Shown here: piece by piece, positions 44,740 through 54,082 of the stretch
Layout of the letters: every line of letters starts with the position of its first letter
Position numbering within the stretch: the stretch's first letter is position 1
Assembly: GCF_000300515.1 (NCBI RefSeq)
Contig: NZ_AMSI01000012.1
Location: forward strand, 1-64,000
Direction: 5' to 3'
DNA from: Nitratireductor indicus C115
Lineage (GTDB): Bacteria > Pseudomonadota > Alphaproteobacteria > Rhizobiales > Rhizobiaceae
Length of the DNA: 64,000 nucleotides
Translations under genes and position numbers: made by a program
The notes under the pieces: model-generated
Databases searched by the model: none
Seen by the model: the letters and a program-made list of their open reading frames with translations, nothing else
What the model was told of the DNA's origin: nothing

Positions 44740-44880
44740 TTACTCGGCGGTGGCGGTTATGCCGTAGCCGTCGACGGGATGATGTTCCCCGACCGCTCCT
44801 GCGGACAGAAGACGCGCGCCCACCAGTGTGAAAGCAGACACCATAAAGAACAACAGAAACGTTGCACGCGCGACGGTCAT
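44740..44880 (-). CDS. Small single-helix membrane protein, 46 residues
   Basis: MTVARATFLLFFMVSAFTLV, then a short periplasmic-type tail. One hydrophobic segment, possibly an uncleaved signal anchor. GGGGA lies about 12 bases before ATG 44880. Converges on the phosphatase gene; stops are five bases apart. No family recognised; could be a chance frame. Confidence 0.4.
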   Translation of the reverse strand: MTVARATFLLFFMVSAFTLVGARLLSAGAVGEHHPVDGYGITATAE

Positions 44881-45026
44881 GAAGAGAAAGTCCCCTTGGC
44901 TGGAATTCGATTTGCCGGTCCCCACCAGCGACGCAGGGCTATAGGCTTAAACAACCTACAGTTAAAGAGACTTATCATCGAATACCCTGATAATTTATGA
45001 CTGTTGCATTTTTACGAGGCAGTTCC

Positions 45027-45674
45027 GTGTCGCTTCAAAACCGTGTCGATCCGTTCGGGGCCATCGAGGCCGTTTCCGCCCGTGGGCTGTTCACGGGGAA
45101 TCGTGGTGTAATCCACAACCCCGACACGAAAACGCTTTTGAAGAGGCGTTGGACGACCAAAACGTGGATCGTCTGCAATTGTTCCTTCCGGGATCGCAGG
45201 CGCGACGTCATGGGGCGCAATGCGCGTTCGGGAAACGCGGGATGGACCGAGCTCTTCTTTCTTGATGAGGTCACGGCGCTGGCTGCGGGCCATCGCCCCT
45301 GTTTTTACTGCCGGCGCCCGGCTGCGCTGGCGTTCCTGAAGTGCTTTTCCGATGCTTTCCGCATCGACGCTCCGAAAGTGACGGAACTGGACAAACGCCT
45401 GCATGAGGAACGGAGAGCTTCCGGCGGAGCGGTCCCCACAATTTCGAACGCGCAACTGGCGGGTTTGCCGGACGGTGCCATGGTCGCTGTGGGCAAGAAT
45501 GCGTTCGCTCTCCAGGGCGGTCGTGCCTTGCCCTGGAGTTTCGAGACTTACGGCAAGCCGTTGATGCTGACTCAGTTGCCGGCGGAACTGGACCTGCTCA
45601 CGCCGCCAACCACTGTTGTCGTTCTGCGATCCGGCTACCAGCCGGTCTGGCATCCAAGCGCGACAGGCGCCTGA
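45027..45674 (+). CDS. Conserved hypothetical protein with CxxC motif
   Basis: About 215 residues. Family pattern: LQNRVDPFGAIEAV near the start, ELFFLDEVTALAAGHRPCFY with CRRP (a CxxC pair), and PLMLTQLPAELDLLTPPTTV at the end. Homologues are widespread in proteobacteria with no known role; the CxxC could hold zinc. GTG 45027 fits the family start and follows GAGG; ATG 44997 is an alternative. Confidence 0.78.
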   Translation: MSLQNRVDPFGAIEAVSARGLFTGNRGVIHNPDTKTLLKRRWTTKTWIVCNCSFRDRRRDVMGRNARSGNAGWTELFFLDEVTALAAGHRPCFYCRRPAALAFLKCFSDAFRIDAPKVTELDKRLHEERRASGGAVPTISNAQLAGLPDGAMVAVGKNAFALQGGRALPWSFETYGKPLMLTQLPAELDLLTPPTTVVVLRSGYQPVWHPSATGA

Positions 45675-45684
45675 TCGGTAAAAA

Positions 45685-46941
45685 TCAGGCGAATTTTCGC
45701 CGCGCATCAAGGGCAAGCCCCGTTCCGACGCTGCCTAGAAGGTCACCCGCCACCATCCGCGCATTCGGCAGGCGCGCGGCCACTGTTCTTTGCAGATAGG
45801 GAATGGAGCTGGAGCCGCCCGTCAGGAAGACGGTGTCGATTTCCCCGCCCCCGACGCCTGCCGCCGCAAGCAGGTTTTCGATGGCGTGGGTCAGGCGTTG
45901 CATCGGTTCATCCACCACCGCCTCGAAGCCCGAGCGGGTCACAGACACATCGCCGCTGTCGATGAAGCGGGCAAGCCTGATCAACGCCGCGTCCGCGTCC
46001 GTGAGATCGATCTTCGCCTGTTCAACTGCGAGCGCCAGCGAATGTCCGCGACGTTCCTCAATGATCTGGATCAACCGGTCGACGAGATCGCGCTGTGCCG
46101 CTTCATAGCGGATCTGGCGCAATTCGTTCATCACCTCTCTCGTGTAGAGGGAGTTGATGCGGTGCCAGGTGGCGAGATCGTTGAAGTGTCGCTTCGGCAA
46201 TTGCCGTTTTCCGTCGGCGGTGAACGATCCCAGTCCCAGATGCGGCATCACCTCTGCAATGCTCAAGAGCCGGTCGAAATCCGTACCGCCGATGTGAACA
46301 CCGCCATAGGCGAGGATATCGTCGTGCCGATCGGCCTTGCGGGCGCGTTCGGGCGAAACCCGCACGATGGAGAAGTCCGAGGTGCCGCCGCCGATATCGA
46401 CGATCAGCACTAACTCCTCCCGATCGATACCCTGTTCGTAATCGAGCGCGGCCGCGATGGGTTCGAACTGGAAGGCGATTTCACTGAAGCCCTGCGCCCG
46501 CGCGATCTGCTCCAGCATCGCCTGTGCTGCCGCGTCGGCTTCGTCGTCCTCATCGACAAAGCGCACCGGCCTGCCGAAAACGGCGCGTTCTGCGGCTGCC
46601 CCTGTCTGCACCTCCAGCTTTTCGCGCAGATGCCCGATGAAATGGCCGAGAATATCCGCAAAGGTCATGAAACGAGCGCGGATCCGCGTCTTCTCATGCA
46701 TCAGCGACGAGCCCAGAATGCTTTTCAGGGAGCGCATCAGGCGACCTTCCTCACCCTCGACATAGCTGTCGATGGCGCCGCGCCCGAAGCGGACGCCGTC
46801 ATTCTCGAAGCTGAAGAACAGCGCGCTCGGCAGCGTCACCCGCTCGCCCTCCAGCGGCAGAAGGCGCGCCTGAGCCATATCGCTCACACCAACGGTCGAA
46901 TTCGACGTGCCAAAGTCGATGCCGCAATAAAGGCTGCTCAT
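45685..46941 (-). CDS. yegD: Hsp70-like protein YegD
   Basis: A 418-residue actin/Hsp70-fold ATPase without the peptide-binding domain. Phosphate 1 CGIDFGTSNSTVGV at residue 6, phosphate 2 VLIVDIGGGTSDFSIVRV near 185, adenosine motif TVFLTGGSSSIPYLQR near 375. This is the YegD/DnaK-like family; client proteins are unknown. Convergent with the CxxC protein gene. Confidence 0.92.
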   Translation of the reverse strand: MSSLYCGIDFGTSNSTVGVSDMAQARLLPLEGERVTLPSALFFSFENDGVRFGRGAIDSYVEGEEGRLMRSLKSILGSSLMHEKTRIRARFMTFADILGHFIGHLREKLEVQTGAAAERAVFGRPVRFVDEDDEADAAAQAMLEQIARAQGFSEIAFQFEPIAAALDYEQGIDREELVLIVDIGGGTSDFSIVRVSPERARKADRHDDILAYGGVHIGGTDFDRLLSIAEVMPHLGLGSFTADGKRQLPKRHFNDLATWHRINSLYTREVMNELRQIRYEAAQRDLVDRLIQIIEERRGHSLALAVEQAKIDLTDADAALIRLARFIDSGDVSVTRSGFEAVVDEPMQRLTHAIENLLAAAGVGGGEIDTVFLTGGSSSIPYLQRTVAARLPNARMVAGDLLGSVGTGLALDARRKFA

Positions 46942-47143
46942 GGTTTCTGTCCGATCGGTTGGTCCGGGGCCCTGCGATAGCGCGAAAAAGGAGACGGGCT
47001 CCCTTAAACAGGACCCCTGACGCGTCTGGCCGGAAGATTGAAACGAGCGCTGCGTATAAGCGCTGCACGTGACGGGGGCAAGACGAAACCTGACCGTATC
47101 GGAAGCTCTTGACGGGCGTGCGTCGATCCCGCATCAGTCCGCC

Positions 47144-47881
47144 ATGCGTGCCAACTACAAACTGCAACGTCTGTTCATAGACGCTCCGCTTGCCGCCGGC
47201 TCTCTGGTGGAGACTAGCCGCGAGCAGGCGCATTATCTCGCCAATGTCCTGCGCATGCGCGAGGGCGGTGAGGTGCTGGTGTTCAACGGTCGCGAAGGCG
47301 AATGGCATGCCCGTATCGAGGAAGCCGGTCGCAAATCCGTGAAGCTGCGTGTAGCGGACCAGGCGCGGGCGCAGTCGCCTCTGCCCGATCTCGTCTATTG
47401 TTTCGCCCCGCTCAAGAAGGGCCGTCTCGATTATCTCGTCCAGAAGGCCGTGGAGATGGGAGCCGGCGTGCTGCAGCCGGTGATTACCCAGCACACCCAG
47501 GTCGCCAAACCTGGCATGGATCGGCTGCAAACGAATGCTATGGAGGCGGCTGAGCAATGCGGTATTCTTGCGCTGCCGGAATTGCGTGAACCGGTGAAGC
47601 TCGACCGGCTTCTGGCCGGGTGGGAGCCGGAGCGCCGGCTGATCTTCTGCGACGAGGGGGCGGAGAGCGACAATCCATTGCCTGCATTGTCGAAGATTGC
47701 CGAAAAGAGGCTGGCCTTGCTGGTCGGCCCTGAAGGTGGATTTTCCGAGGCCGAGCGGGCCACGCTGCATGGCTTGCCCTTCGTGACGGCGATACCCCTT
47801 GGGCCTCGAATCCTGCGCGCCGATACGGCTGCCGTTGCCGCTCTCGCCGTCATTCAGGCCGCCATCGGCGACTGGAAATGA
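47144..47881 (+). CDS. rsmE: 16S rRNA m3U1498 methyltransferase
   Basis: A 245-residue SPOUT-fold enzyme methylating U1498 of 16S rRNA. Family motifs: [59 protein letters not shown] and [20 protein letters not shown], the deep trefoil knot SAM site. ATG 47144 fits the family N-terminus (YKLQRLFI). Confidence 0.95.
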   Translation: MRANYKLQRLFIDAPLAAGSLVETSREQAHYLANVLRMREGGEVLVFNGREGEWHARIEEAGRKSVKLRVADQARAQSPLPDLVYCFAPLKKGRLDYLVQKAVEMGAGVLQPVITQHTQVAKPGMDRLQTNAMEAAEQCGILALPELREPVKLDRLLAGWEPERRLIFCDEGAESDNPLPALSKIAEKRLALLVGPEGGFSEAERATLHGLPFVTAIPLGPRILRADTAAVAALAVIQAAIGDWK

Positions 47882-47983
47882 AGGCGCGTCAAATTATCTT
47901 GAGGCTGGCTTAAAACTTTTCGCTTGAACCTGTTTGGTGGGTTAGGCCATCTGTCGGCCTGAAAATTTGTCAGGAGAACCATC

Positions 47984-49357
47984 ATGGCCCGCGATACCAC
48001 TGACGAAAGGCCGATCGAAGGGGTCGAAGACCTCATTGCCGATATCGCCAAGGGCTGCAAACCCCGTGAGAAGTGGCGCATTGGCACGGAGCATGAGAAG
48101 TTTCCTTTCTATATCGATGGCCATGGTCCGGTTCCCTATGAGGGCGAAAATGGAATCAAGGCAATCCTTGAAGGCATGCAGCGCGTTCTGGGTTGGGACC
48201 CGATTGACGATGCAGGCAACATCATCGGTTTAGTGGAGCCGACAGGACAGGGCGCAATTTCGCTGGAGCCGGGCGGGCAGTTCGAGCTTTCCGGCGCGCC
48301 GCTCGAAACGCTGCATCAGACCTGCCGCGAGGGGAATGCCCATCTTGCGCAGCTGCGCGAGATCGCAGAGCCGCTCGGCATCCGTTTTCTGGGGCTCGGC
48401 GGTAGCCCCAAATGGACACTGGCCGAAACGCCGCGCATGCCCAAGTCGCGTTACCAGATCATGACCGCCTACATGCCCAAGGTGGGCAGCCGCGGCCTGG
48501 ACATGATGTACCGCACCTGTACGATCCAGGTGAACCTGGATTTCTCCTCCGAGAGCGACATGCGCCGCAAGATGCAGGTGGCGCAGCGGTTGCAGCCGCT
48601 TTCTACGGCCCTGTTTGCCAATTCGCCTTTCACCGAAGGCCGCCTCAATGGCTTGCAATCATGGCGGGGTGAAATCTGGCACGATACCGACAATCAGCGC
48701 TCGGGGCTCCTGCCGTTCGCATTTTCTCCGGATTTCGGTTTCGCCGACTATGTGGAGTGGGCCCTCGATGTGCCCATGTATTTCATAATCCGCGAGGGGC
48801 GCTATCGCGATTGCACAGACATCACCTTCCGCCAGTTCATGGCCGGCGCATTAAAGGACAAGGTGCCTGACGGACTGCCGACCATAGGCGACTGGTCGAA
48901 CCATCTCTCGACCCTGTTTCCCGATGTGCGCCTGAAGCGGTTCCTGGAAATGCGTGGCGCCGATGGCGGTCCATGGCGCCGCATCTGTGCACTGCCGGCC
49001 TTCTGGGTGGGGCTTCTCTATGACGATGAGGCTTTGGACGCCGCCGAGGACCTGACGCGCGACTGGTCCTTCGAGGAGGTGCAGGCCATGCGTGATGCCG
49101 TTCCGCGCGAGGGGCTGTCGGCGCGTTTGCGCAATCACGATCTGCGCGAAGTGGCGCGCGAAACCCTGCGCATTTCGCGGATCGGCCTGAAGAACCGTCA
49201 TCGCATGAACCGCGAAGGCTACGATGAGACGAGCTTCCTCAACCCGCTCGATGAGATCGTGGCCCGCGGAACGACGAGTGCCGAAGAACTGGCCAGTGCA
49301 TTCAACACACGCTGGGGTGGTTCCATCGAGCCGGTTTTCCTCGAACAGGCCTATTGA
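47984..49357 (+). CDS. gshA: Glutamate-cysteine ligase (alphaproteobacterial/plant type)
   Basis: A 457-residue enzyme catalysing the first step of glutathione synthesis. IGTEHEKFPF, VEPTGQGAISLEPGGQFELS and MYRTCTIQVNLDFSSESDMR are the plant/alphaproteobacterial GCS2-type signatures. ATG 47984 follows AGGAGA. Full length, no defects. Lies 100 bases after rsmE, an order kept in relatives. Confidence 0.96.
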   Translation: MARDTTDERPIEGVEDLIADIAKGCKPREKWRIGTEHEKFPFYIDGHGPVPYEGENGIKAILEGMQRVLGWDPIDDAGNIIGLVEPTGQGAISLEPGGQFELSGAPLETLHQTCREGNAHLAQLREIAEPLGIRFLGLGGSPKWTLAETPRMPKSRYQIMTAYMPKVGSRGLDMMYRTCTIQVNLDFSSESDMRRKMQVAQRLQPLSTALFANSPFTEGRLNGLQSWRGEIWHDTDNQRSGLLPFAFSPDFGFADYVEWALDVPMYFIIREGRYRDCTDITFRQFMAGALKDKVPDGLPTIGDWSNHLSTLFPDVRLKRFLEMRGADGGPWRRICALPAFWVGLLYDDEALDAAEDLTRDWSFEEVQAMRDAVPREGLSARLRNHDLREVARETLRISRIGLKNRHRMNREGYDETSFLNPLDEIVARGTTSAEELASAFNTRWGGSIEPVFLEQAY

Positions 49358-49465
49358 GCGCAGGCAGAAGTCCGTCATTTTCGCTACTGCATTCTGGAAC
49401 GGTCTGCTATCGTCCCGGCCCTGACATTCCGTTGTCCTTGCCCTTACCCTCGAAGGAGAGACCGC

Positions 49466-50374
49466 ATGCTTCCCTTGTTTGAAATGCTCAACAATGCCGG
49501 ACAGGGGCAGGGCGTCGACAGGCTCGCGAACCAGTTCGGACTTTCCCAGACGCAGGTGCAGGAAGCCATGGAAGCTCTGCTTCCCGCCTTCAGCCAGGGG
49601 TTGAAGCGCAATGCAGCCGATCCTTATGACGCCGGCAATTTTCTCTCTGCGCTCGCCTCGGGCCAGCACGCCCGCTACTTCGAGGATGCCACCCGCGCAA
49701 TGACTCCGGAGGGCATGGCGGAAGGCAATGGCATTTTGGGCCATCTTTTCGGTTCCAAGGATGTGAGCCGTGCCGTTGCAAGCCATGCCGCACAGGCGAC
49801 GGGCATCAGCGAAAGCGTGTTGAAGCAGATGTTGCCCGCGCTCGCCTCCATGATCATGGGCGGCCTCTTCCAGCAGTCCACAGGGCAGATGCAGGCAGCA
49901 AGCCGCCAGCAGGCGCAGGCCGGTGGCGGTGGCATTCTGGGCGACCTGATGGAACAGATGATGCGCCAGATGAACCAGGGTGGCGGACAGACGGCGCAGC
50001 CGCGCGGGCGCACGCCCTCGGGCATGAGCCCTTCCGACAATCCACTCGGTCAGATTCTCGAAGGCATGTTCGGTGGGGGTATGGGAGACGCGGCGGGCCG
50101 GCAGGCGCCATCCGGCGGTCAGGGCGACAACCCGCTGGGCCAGATTTTCGACGAGTTTCTGAAGAACGCGCAGCCTTCGGGCCGTACTCAGCAGCAACCT
50201 CAGCGCCGCGCGCAACCAGAGCCTGAAGTGAACCCGAGCGGCCGCGCCCGCAACCCCTATGACGATCTCTTCGGCCAGATGTTCGAAACGGGCCGCAAGA
50301 CACGTGACGATTACGAACGCGGTGTGGAGAATATTTTCGAACAGTTCCGCCAGGGCATGGAGCGTCGGCGCTAA
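49466..50374 (+). CDS. DUF937 protein
   Basis: A 302-residue protein. The DUF937 domain covers about 1-135 (LFEMLNNAGQGQGVDRLANQ, then SVLKQMLPALASMIMGGLFQ). The rest is a low-complexity Gln/Gly/Pro-rich region and a short C-terminal helix. YidB-type relatives form assemblies; role unknown. GAAGGAGAG precedes ATG 49466. RIME-like repeats follow directly. Confidence 0.85.
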   Translation: MLPLFEMLNNAGQGQGVDRLANQFGLSQTQVQEAMEALLPAFSQGLKRNAADPYDAGNFLSALASGQHARYFEDATRAMTPEGMAEGNGILGHLFGSKDVSRAVASHAAQATGISESVLKQMLPALASMIMGGLFQQSTGQMQAASRQQAQAGGGGILGDLMEQMMRQMNQGGGQTAQPRGRTPSGMSPSDNPLGQILEGMFGGGMGDAAGRQAPSGGQGDNPLGQIFDEFLKNAQPSGRTQQQPQRRAQPEPEVNPSGRARNPYDDLFGQMFETGRKTRDDYERGVENIFEQFRQGMERRR

Positions 50375-50537
50375 AGCATTTTGCAGTCGGGCCAATTTGC
50401 CTGGCGTCCGCAAAATGCGGAAAACAAAAGTTAGAGCATTTTGCAGTCAGGCGAATTTGCCTGGCGTCCGCAAAAATGCGGGGAAGACAAGAATCTGAAG
50501 CGGTTCAGCGTTTTCTTGAAATGCTGAACCGCTTCAG
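50373..50537. repeat. RIME-like element with tandemly doubled first module, copy 2
   Basis: The module AAAGCATTTTGCAGTCGGGC ... GCAAAATGCGG at 50373-50432 is repeated at 50433-50492, 60 bp apart, with few differences. Then comes the palindrome CTGAAGCGGTTCAGC ... GCTGAACCGCTTCAG (50495-50537). The end palindrome could act as a terminator for the DUF937 gene. Confidence 0.75.
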
Positions 50538-50584
50538 TTCATTTTGGCCTGAGCAGCGCGTCCATCTCGTGCCGTCTTGCTCGC

Positions 50585-51001
50585 TTACTGGGTATCCCAA
50601 GCGGAAGCGCGCGGTTCGGCGGTTCGTTCGGCAAACAGCTCGCGGGCGGCGTTGATGCCGTTTATCGCTGCCGGCCAACCGCCATAGGCGGCCATCTGGA
50701 GAATGACCTCGAGTACCTCACGTTCGCTGGCGCCTGCCGCGAGCGTGTGCTCGATATTCACCTTGAGCTGCGGTCCGGTCTGGCCTCCAATCGCGGTGAG
50801 GGCTGCCACGGTGGCCAGCTGACGCGTCTTCAGGTCGAGGCCCTCACGGGCATAGAGCCTTCCATAAGCGGATTCGATCAGCGTTTCGGCAAAGCCCGGC
50901 AGATCGGCGTCGTAGCGTTCGGCCAGAACTTCCTCCAGGTCCGGGTTGAGGTTCCGGGCGATAGCGCGGCCCTTTTCCAGCGCGTTCCGTTCGATACTCA
51001 T
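50585..51001 (-). CDS. Carboxymuconolactone decarboxylase-family protein
   Basis: A 138-residue AhpD/CMD-fold protein: TRQLATVAALTAIGGQTGPQ, then HTLAAGASEREVLEVILQMA. The CxxC pair of AhpD peroxidases is absent, so it is nearer the decarboxylase-like branch, whose substrates are varied. It follows the merR gene by 11 bases and is probably its target. Confidence 0.88.
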   Translation of the reverse strand: MSIERNALEKGRAIARNLNPDLEEVLAERYDADLPGFAETLIESAYGRLYAREGLDLKTRQLATVAALTAIGGQTGPQLKVNIEHTLAAGASEREVLEVILQMAAYGGWPAAINGINAARELFAERTAEPRASAWDTQ

Positions 51002-51012
51002 TGTCAGTTTCC

Positions 51013-51396
51013 TTAAGAGTTTCTGGCGCGATCGGCGGCCTGATGGCGCGCTTCGATCTCGACGTAATTGGCAATCTTGTAGTCGAGCAGCTGCATGCAA
51101 TCGGTCAGCTCCTCGATCCTTTCGCGAACGATCTCGCGCTGGCGTTCCAGCATCTCACGGCGTTCGGCCGACGTGATCTCGCCCTCACGGCGAAGCCGCG
51201 CGTATGTTTCCACATCGGCCAGCGGCATGCCCGTGGCCTTCAGCGCCTTGAGAAAATTCAGCCAGCCGAGAATGTCACGGTCGTAGGCGCGGCGACCGCT
51301 TTCGCGCCATGGCGGATCGATCAGTCCCATCTTTTCGTAATAGCGCAGCGTGTCGATGCTGAAGCCGCTCAGCCTGGACACTTCACCTATCTTCAT
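51013..51396 (-). CDS. MerR-family regulator
   Basis: A 127-residue MerR protein: MKIGEVSRLSGFSIDTLRYY is the winged-helix signature, followed by a long coiled-coil dimer helix (ERREMLERQREIVRERIEEL). No cysteine pattern for metals is present, so the ligand is likely organic or redox. Overlaps the upstream small ORF by four bases (ATGA). A dyad in a 19-bp promoter spacer upstream is its probable operator. Confidence 0.9.
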   Translation of the reverse strand: MKIGEVSRLSGFSIDTLRYYEKMGLIDPPWRESGRRAYDRDILGWLNFLKALKATGMPLADVETYARLRREGEITSAERREMLERQREIVRERIEELTDCMQLLDYKIANYVEIEARHQAADRARNS

Positions 51397-51533
51397 GACG
51401 TCTTCTCCGATGCGTCCGGCGTGGCGCGAACGCAGGCGAAAGCCGCATCCTCTGCAACAAGGCAAGCCGCAGCTTCAGGCGCGCCGGCCTTCAGGGGCGC
51501 TGGGAATGTTTCGATGATGTCGTGCTCTTGCAT
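51393..51533 (-). CDS. Small ORF translationally coupled to merR
   Basis: A 46-residue frame starting MQEHDIIETFPAPLKAGAPE, with GGAG upstream, whose TGA overlaps the merR ATG (ATGA). It contains two cysteines. It lies between the MerR-type promoter and merR, so it is transcribed with it. It may be a small protein or a leader peptide. No family known. Confidence 0.5.
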   Translation of the reverse strand: MQEHDIIETFPAPLKAGAPEAAACLVAEDAAFACVRATPDASEKTS

Positions 51534-51561
51534 GTGTGCATCTCCATGATCTGCACACATG

Positions 51562-51592
51562 CATCTACCGGCTGGAGCGAACTCCAGGTCAA
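51562..51592 (-). promoter_or_regulatory. MerR-type promoter with 19-bp spacer and dyad
   Basis: TTGACC (51592-51587) and TAGATG (51567-51562) are 19 bp apart, the stretched spacing of MerR-activated promoters. The spacer contains CTGGAG-TTCG-CTCCAG, a perfect dyad. It points toward the small ORF, merR and the CMD gene. Confidence 0.75.
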
Positions 51593-51613
51593 GAGCAAAA
51601 ATTCATTTTTCGA

Positions 51614-52507
51614 TCAGGGAACGATCAACGTGCCTGCGCCATGCTCGGTGAACAGTTCGAGCAGGACGGAATGCGGCGTCTTTCCGTTCAGGATAACCAC
51701 GCCTTCCACGCCACGTTCGATGGCCTGGATGCAGGTTTCCACCTTGGGGATCATGCCGCCCGAGATGGTTCCATCCTTGATCAGCGCGCGCGCCTGGGAA
51801 ACAGTCAGTTCGTCAATGAGGTTCTTGTCTTTGTCGAGCACGCCCGGCACGTCGGTCAGGAAGAGGAGGCGCGTGGCGCGCACCGCACCGGCAATTGCAC
51901 CGGCAAAGGTGTCTGCATTGATGTTGTAGGTGTGGCCGTCGCGGCCGGGTGCCACGGGCGCCAGAACCGGGATCATCTCGGAATGTGCGAGAAGGTCGAG
52001 CAGCGTGCGGTCGACCTCGACCGGCTCTCCCACGAAACCGAGATCGAGCACGCGCTCTATATTGGAATCGGGATCGACCATGGTTTTGTGCGCCTTTTCG
52101 GCAAACACCATGTTGCCGTCCTTGCCGCAAAGGCCGATGGCCCATTCGCCCTCGGCATTGATGAGCGCCACGATTTCCTTGTTGATGGAGCCGGCGAGCA
52201 CCATTTCCACGATCTCGACAGTCTTCTGGTCGGTGACGCGAAGGCCGCCCTCGAACTTGGATTCTATGCCCATCTTCTTCAGCATGGCCGCAATCTGCGG
52301 CCCGCCGCCGTGAACGACGATGGGGCTGACGCCGGATTGCTTCAGAAGGGCGATGTCGCGGGCAAAGGCACGGCCGAGCTCGATGTCGCCCATGGCGTGT
52401 CCGCCATACTTCACCACAACGGTCTTGTTCTCGTAGCGCTGCATGAAGGGCAGGGCTGCCGAAAGAATCTGTGCCTGAGCCGCCGCCGTTTCCAAAATAT
52501 CCGTCAT
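51614..52507 (-). CDS. argB: N-acetylglutamate kinase
   Basis: A 297-residue kinase of arginine synthesis. [12 protein letters not shown] is the N-terminal nucleotide loop, [20 protein letters not shown] binds the substrate, and [20 protein letters not shown] and [20 protein letters not shown] complete the family set; the arginine-sensitive N-terminal helix is present. ATG 52507 follows GGGGAAG. Confidence 0.96.
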   Translation of the reverse strand: MTDILETAAAQAQILSAALPFMQRYENKTVVVKYGGHAMGDIELGRAFARDIALLKQSGVSPIVVHGGGPQIAAMLKKMGIESKFEGGLRVTDQKTVEIVEMVLAGSINKEIVALINAEGEWAIGLCGKDGNMVFAEKAHKTMVDPDSNIERVLDLGFVGEPVEVDRTLLDLLAHSEMIPVLAPVAPGRDGHTYNINADTFAGAIAGAVRATRLLFLTDVPGVLDKDKNLIDELTVSQARALIKDGTISGGMIPKVETCIQAIERGVEGVVILNGKTPHSVLLELFTEHGAGTLIVP

Positions 52508-52700
52508 CGCCGATCTTCCCCGGGAAAAAGGTCGCGGTTTCATAGAGCATTTTCAAAGCGAGTGAAACGTCCAGAGCCGAACAGGAGACAAAAAAGCAGG
52601 CCCCCGGTTGCCGCCGGCAGGCAGCGCCCTATTCTTGCGTCAATCTTCACGGCCGGCGGAACGGCCCTCCTTGAACGCCAGAAGGCAGCGCACGGGCTCA

Positions 52701-53240
52701 ATGACGCCGGACGAGATAACCAAGCTGATTTTCCGGACAGCGCTCAAGGAGCGCGCGGCCTTCGATCTCCTGTATCGCTACACCAGCGCGAAACTTTTTG
52801 GCGTCTGTCTTCGTGTCTTGCAGGACAGGGCGGAAGCCGAAGAGGCGTTGCAGGAAATCTATGTGAAGATATGGACCAAGGCCGATCGTTTTGCGGCATC
52901 GGACCTCAGCCCGATTTCCTGGCTGGTGGCTGTCGCGCGAAACCATGCGATAGACCGCCTGCGAACCCGTAAGGCCCCTGCAGGCGAGATCGACGAGGCC
53001 ACCGACATTGCCGACCCGGCACCCGGACCGGAGGCGAGTGCCGTTGCGGCGGGCGAGAAGCGGCGCATCGACATGTGCCTCGATGAGCTGGAAACCGAGC
53101 GTGCGAAAGCCGTACGCGGCGCCTATCTTGATGGCGACAGCTATGCCGAACTCGCCGAACGCTTCGGTGTGCCGTTGAACACAATGCGAACCTGGCTGCG
53201 CCGCAGCCTTCTTAAACTCAGGGAATGCCTGGAACAATGA
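52701..53240 (+). CDS. ECF sigma factor
   Basis: A 179-residue extracytoplasmic-function sigma factor. Region 2: LLYRYTSAKLFGVCLRVLQD and EEALQEIYVKIWTKADRF; region 4: SYAELAERFGVPLNTMRTWL. ATG 52701 is the family start. Its TGA overlaps the anti-sigma gene start (ATGA), so ratio is fixed by coupling. With RskA and a fasciclin protein it forms a SigK-like envelope-stress operon. Confidence 0.93.
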   Translation: MTPDEITKLIFRTALKERAAFDLLYRYTSAKLFGVCLRVLQDRAEAEEALQEIYVKIWTKADRFAASDLSPISWLVAVARNHAIDRLRTRKAPAGEIDEATDIADPAPGPEASAVAAGEKRRIDMCLDELETERAKAVRGAYLDGDSYAELAERFGVPLNTMRTWLRRSLLKLRECLEQ

Positions 53241-53953
53241 CGGTAGAGGAACAGAACGGACGGGACGACGATCTCGTCGCTGCCGAATATGTTCTCGGCG
53301 TTCTGCCGGCCGAGGAGCGCGCGCAGGTTTCGCGGCGCATCGACGATGATCGGGCCTTCGCCCGGCTGGTGGAGGAATGGGAGGCCCGCCTTGCGCCGAT
53401 GGCTGAAGGCTTTGCCCCGGTGCCACCACCAGAGACTGTGAAGGCCGCGCTGGATGAACGCCTGTTCGAGACGGCCCATGCGGCGCGGAAACCGGGCCTC
53501 TGGGAGAGCCTGGCCTTCTGGCGCGGTGCGGCTGTGGCTGCGCTCCTGGGGCTTGTGATCGTCGGCGGCCTTGCGCTGAACGGATCGGGCTGGCGGCCAG
53601 GCGAACAGGATAGCAGGCTGCGTTTCGTCGCCTCGCTCACCCATGACGATAGCGATGTGCGCTATCTCGCCGTTTATGACGACGCGACACGCGACGTCGC
53701 GCTCTCGCATGTTTCGGGGGAGCGGCCGCAAGGGCGCGATTTCGAACTCTGGGCAATCGAGGGCGACGAGCCCCCCATATCACTCGGCGTTATTCCCTCA
53801 GGCGCCAGCGTTCATATCTCGCTCAGTGGCGCGCTGGGCGAGGCGTTGCGGCGCGGCGCGGTCTTCGCCATCACCGCGGAACCCCTTGGCGGTTCGCCTT
53901 CGGGCGCTCCCACGGGGCCGGTCGTTGCTGCAGGTGATCTCAGGGATATCTGA
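53237..53953 (+). CDS. RskA-type anti-sigma factor
   Basis: A 238-residue membrane anti-sigma factor. The N-terminal zinc-free anti-sigma domain (DDDLVAAEYVLGVLPAEERA) binds the sigma factor in the cytoplasm; one transmembrane helix (GAAVAALLGLVIVGGLAL, about 98-115); a periplasmic RskA domain with FELWAIEGDEPPISLGVIPS. Regulated proteolysis would release the sigma factor. Confidence 0.92.
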   Translation: MTVEEQNGRDDDLVAAEYVLGVLPAEERAQVSRRIDDDRAFARLVEEWEARLAPMAEGFAPVPPPETVKAALDERLFETAHAARKPGLWESLAFWRGAAVAALLGLVIVGGLALNGSGWRPGEQDSRLRFVASLTHDDSDVRYLAVYDDATRDVALSHVSGERPQGRDFELWAIEGDEPPISLGVIPSGASVHISLSGALGEALRRGAVFAITAEPLGGSPSGAPTGPVVAAGDLRDI

Positions 53954-54082
53954 TTGTCTTTCATTCCCGCGAAAAAAAGTTCGCGGGCCCTGAAACTCTG
54001 CTGCGCACAGGCTCGTAACTCCCCGTGTTCCCTCAAGGGCCGGCCATTCAAGGCGGCTCGTAACGAACCAAGGAGTTTAAAC

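Noticed and set aside
48851-50413. 520-codon minus-strand frame across gshA and the DUF937 gene
   Set aside because: It spans two well-supported genes in antisense and has low-complexity composition.
50373-50537. Repeats considered as a CRISPR array
   Set aside because: Only two 60-bp module copies, palindromic and without spacers; related copies are scattered in other intergenic regions.
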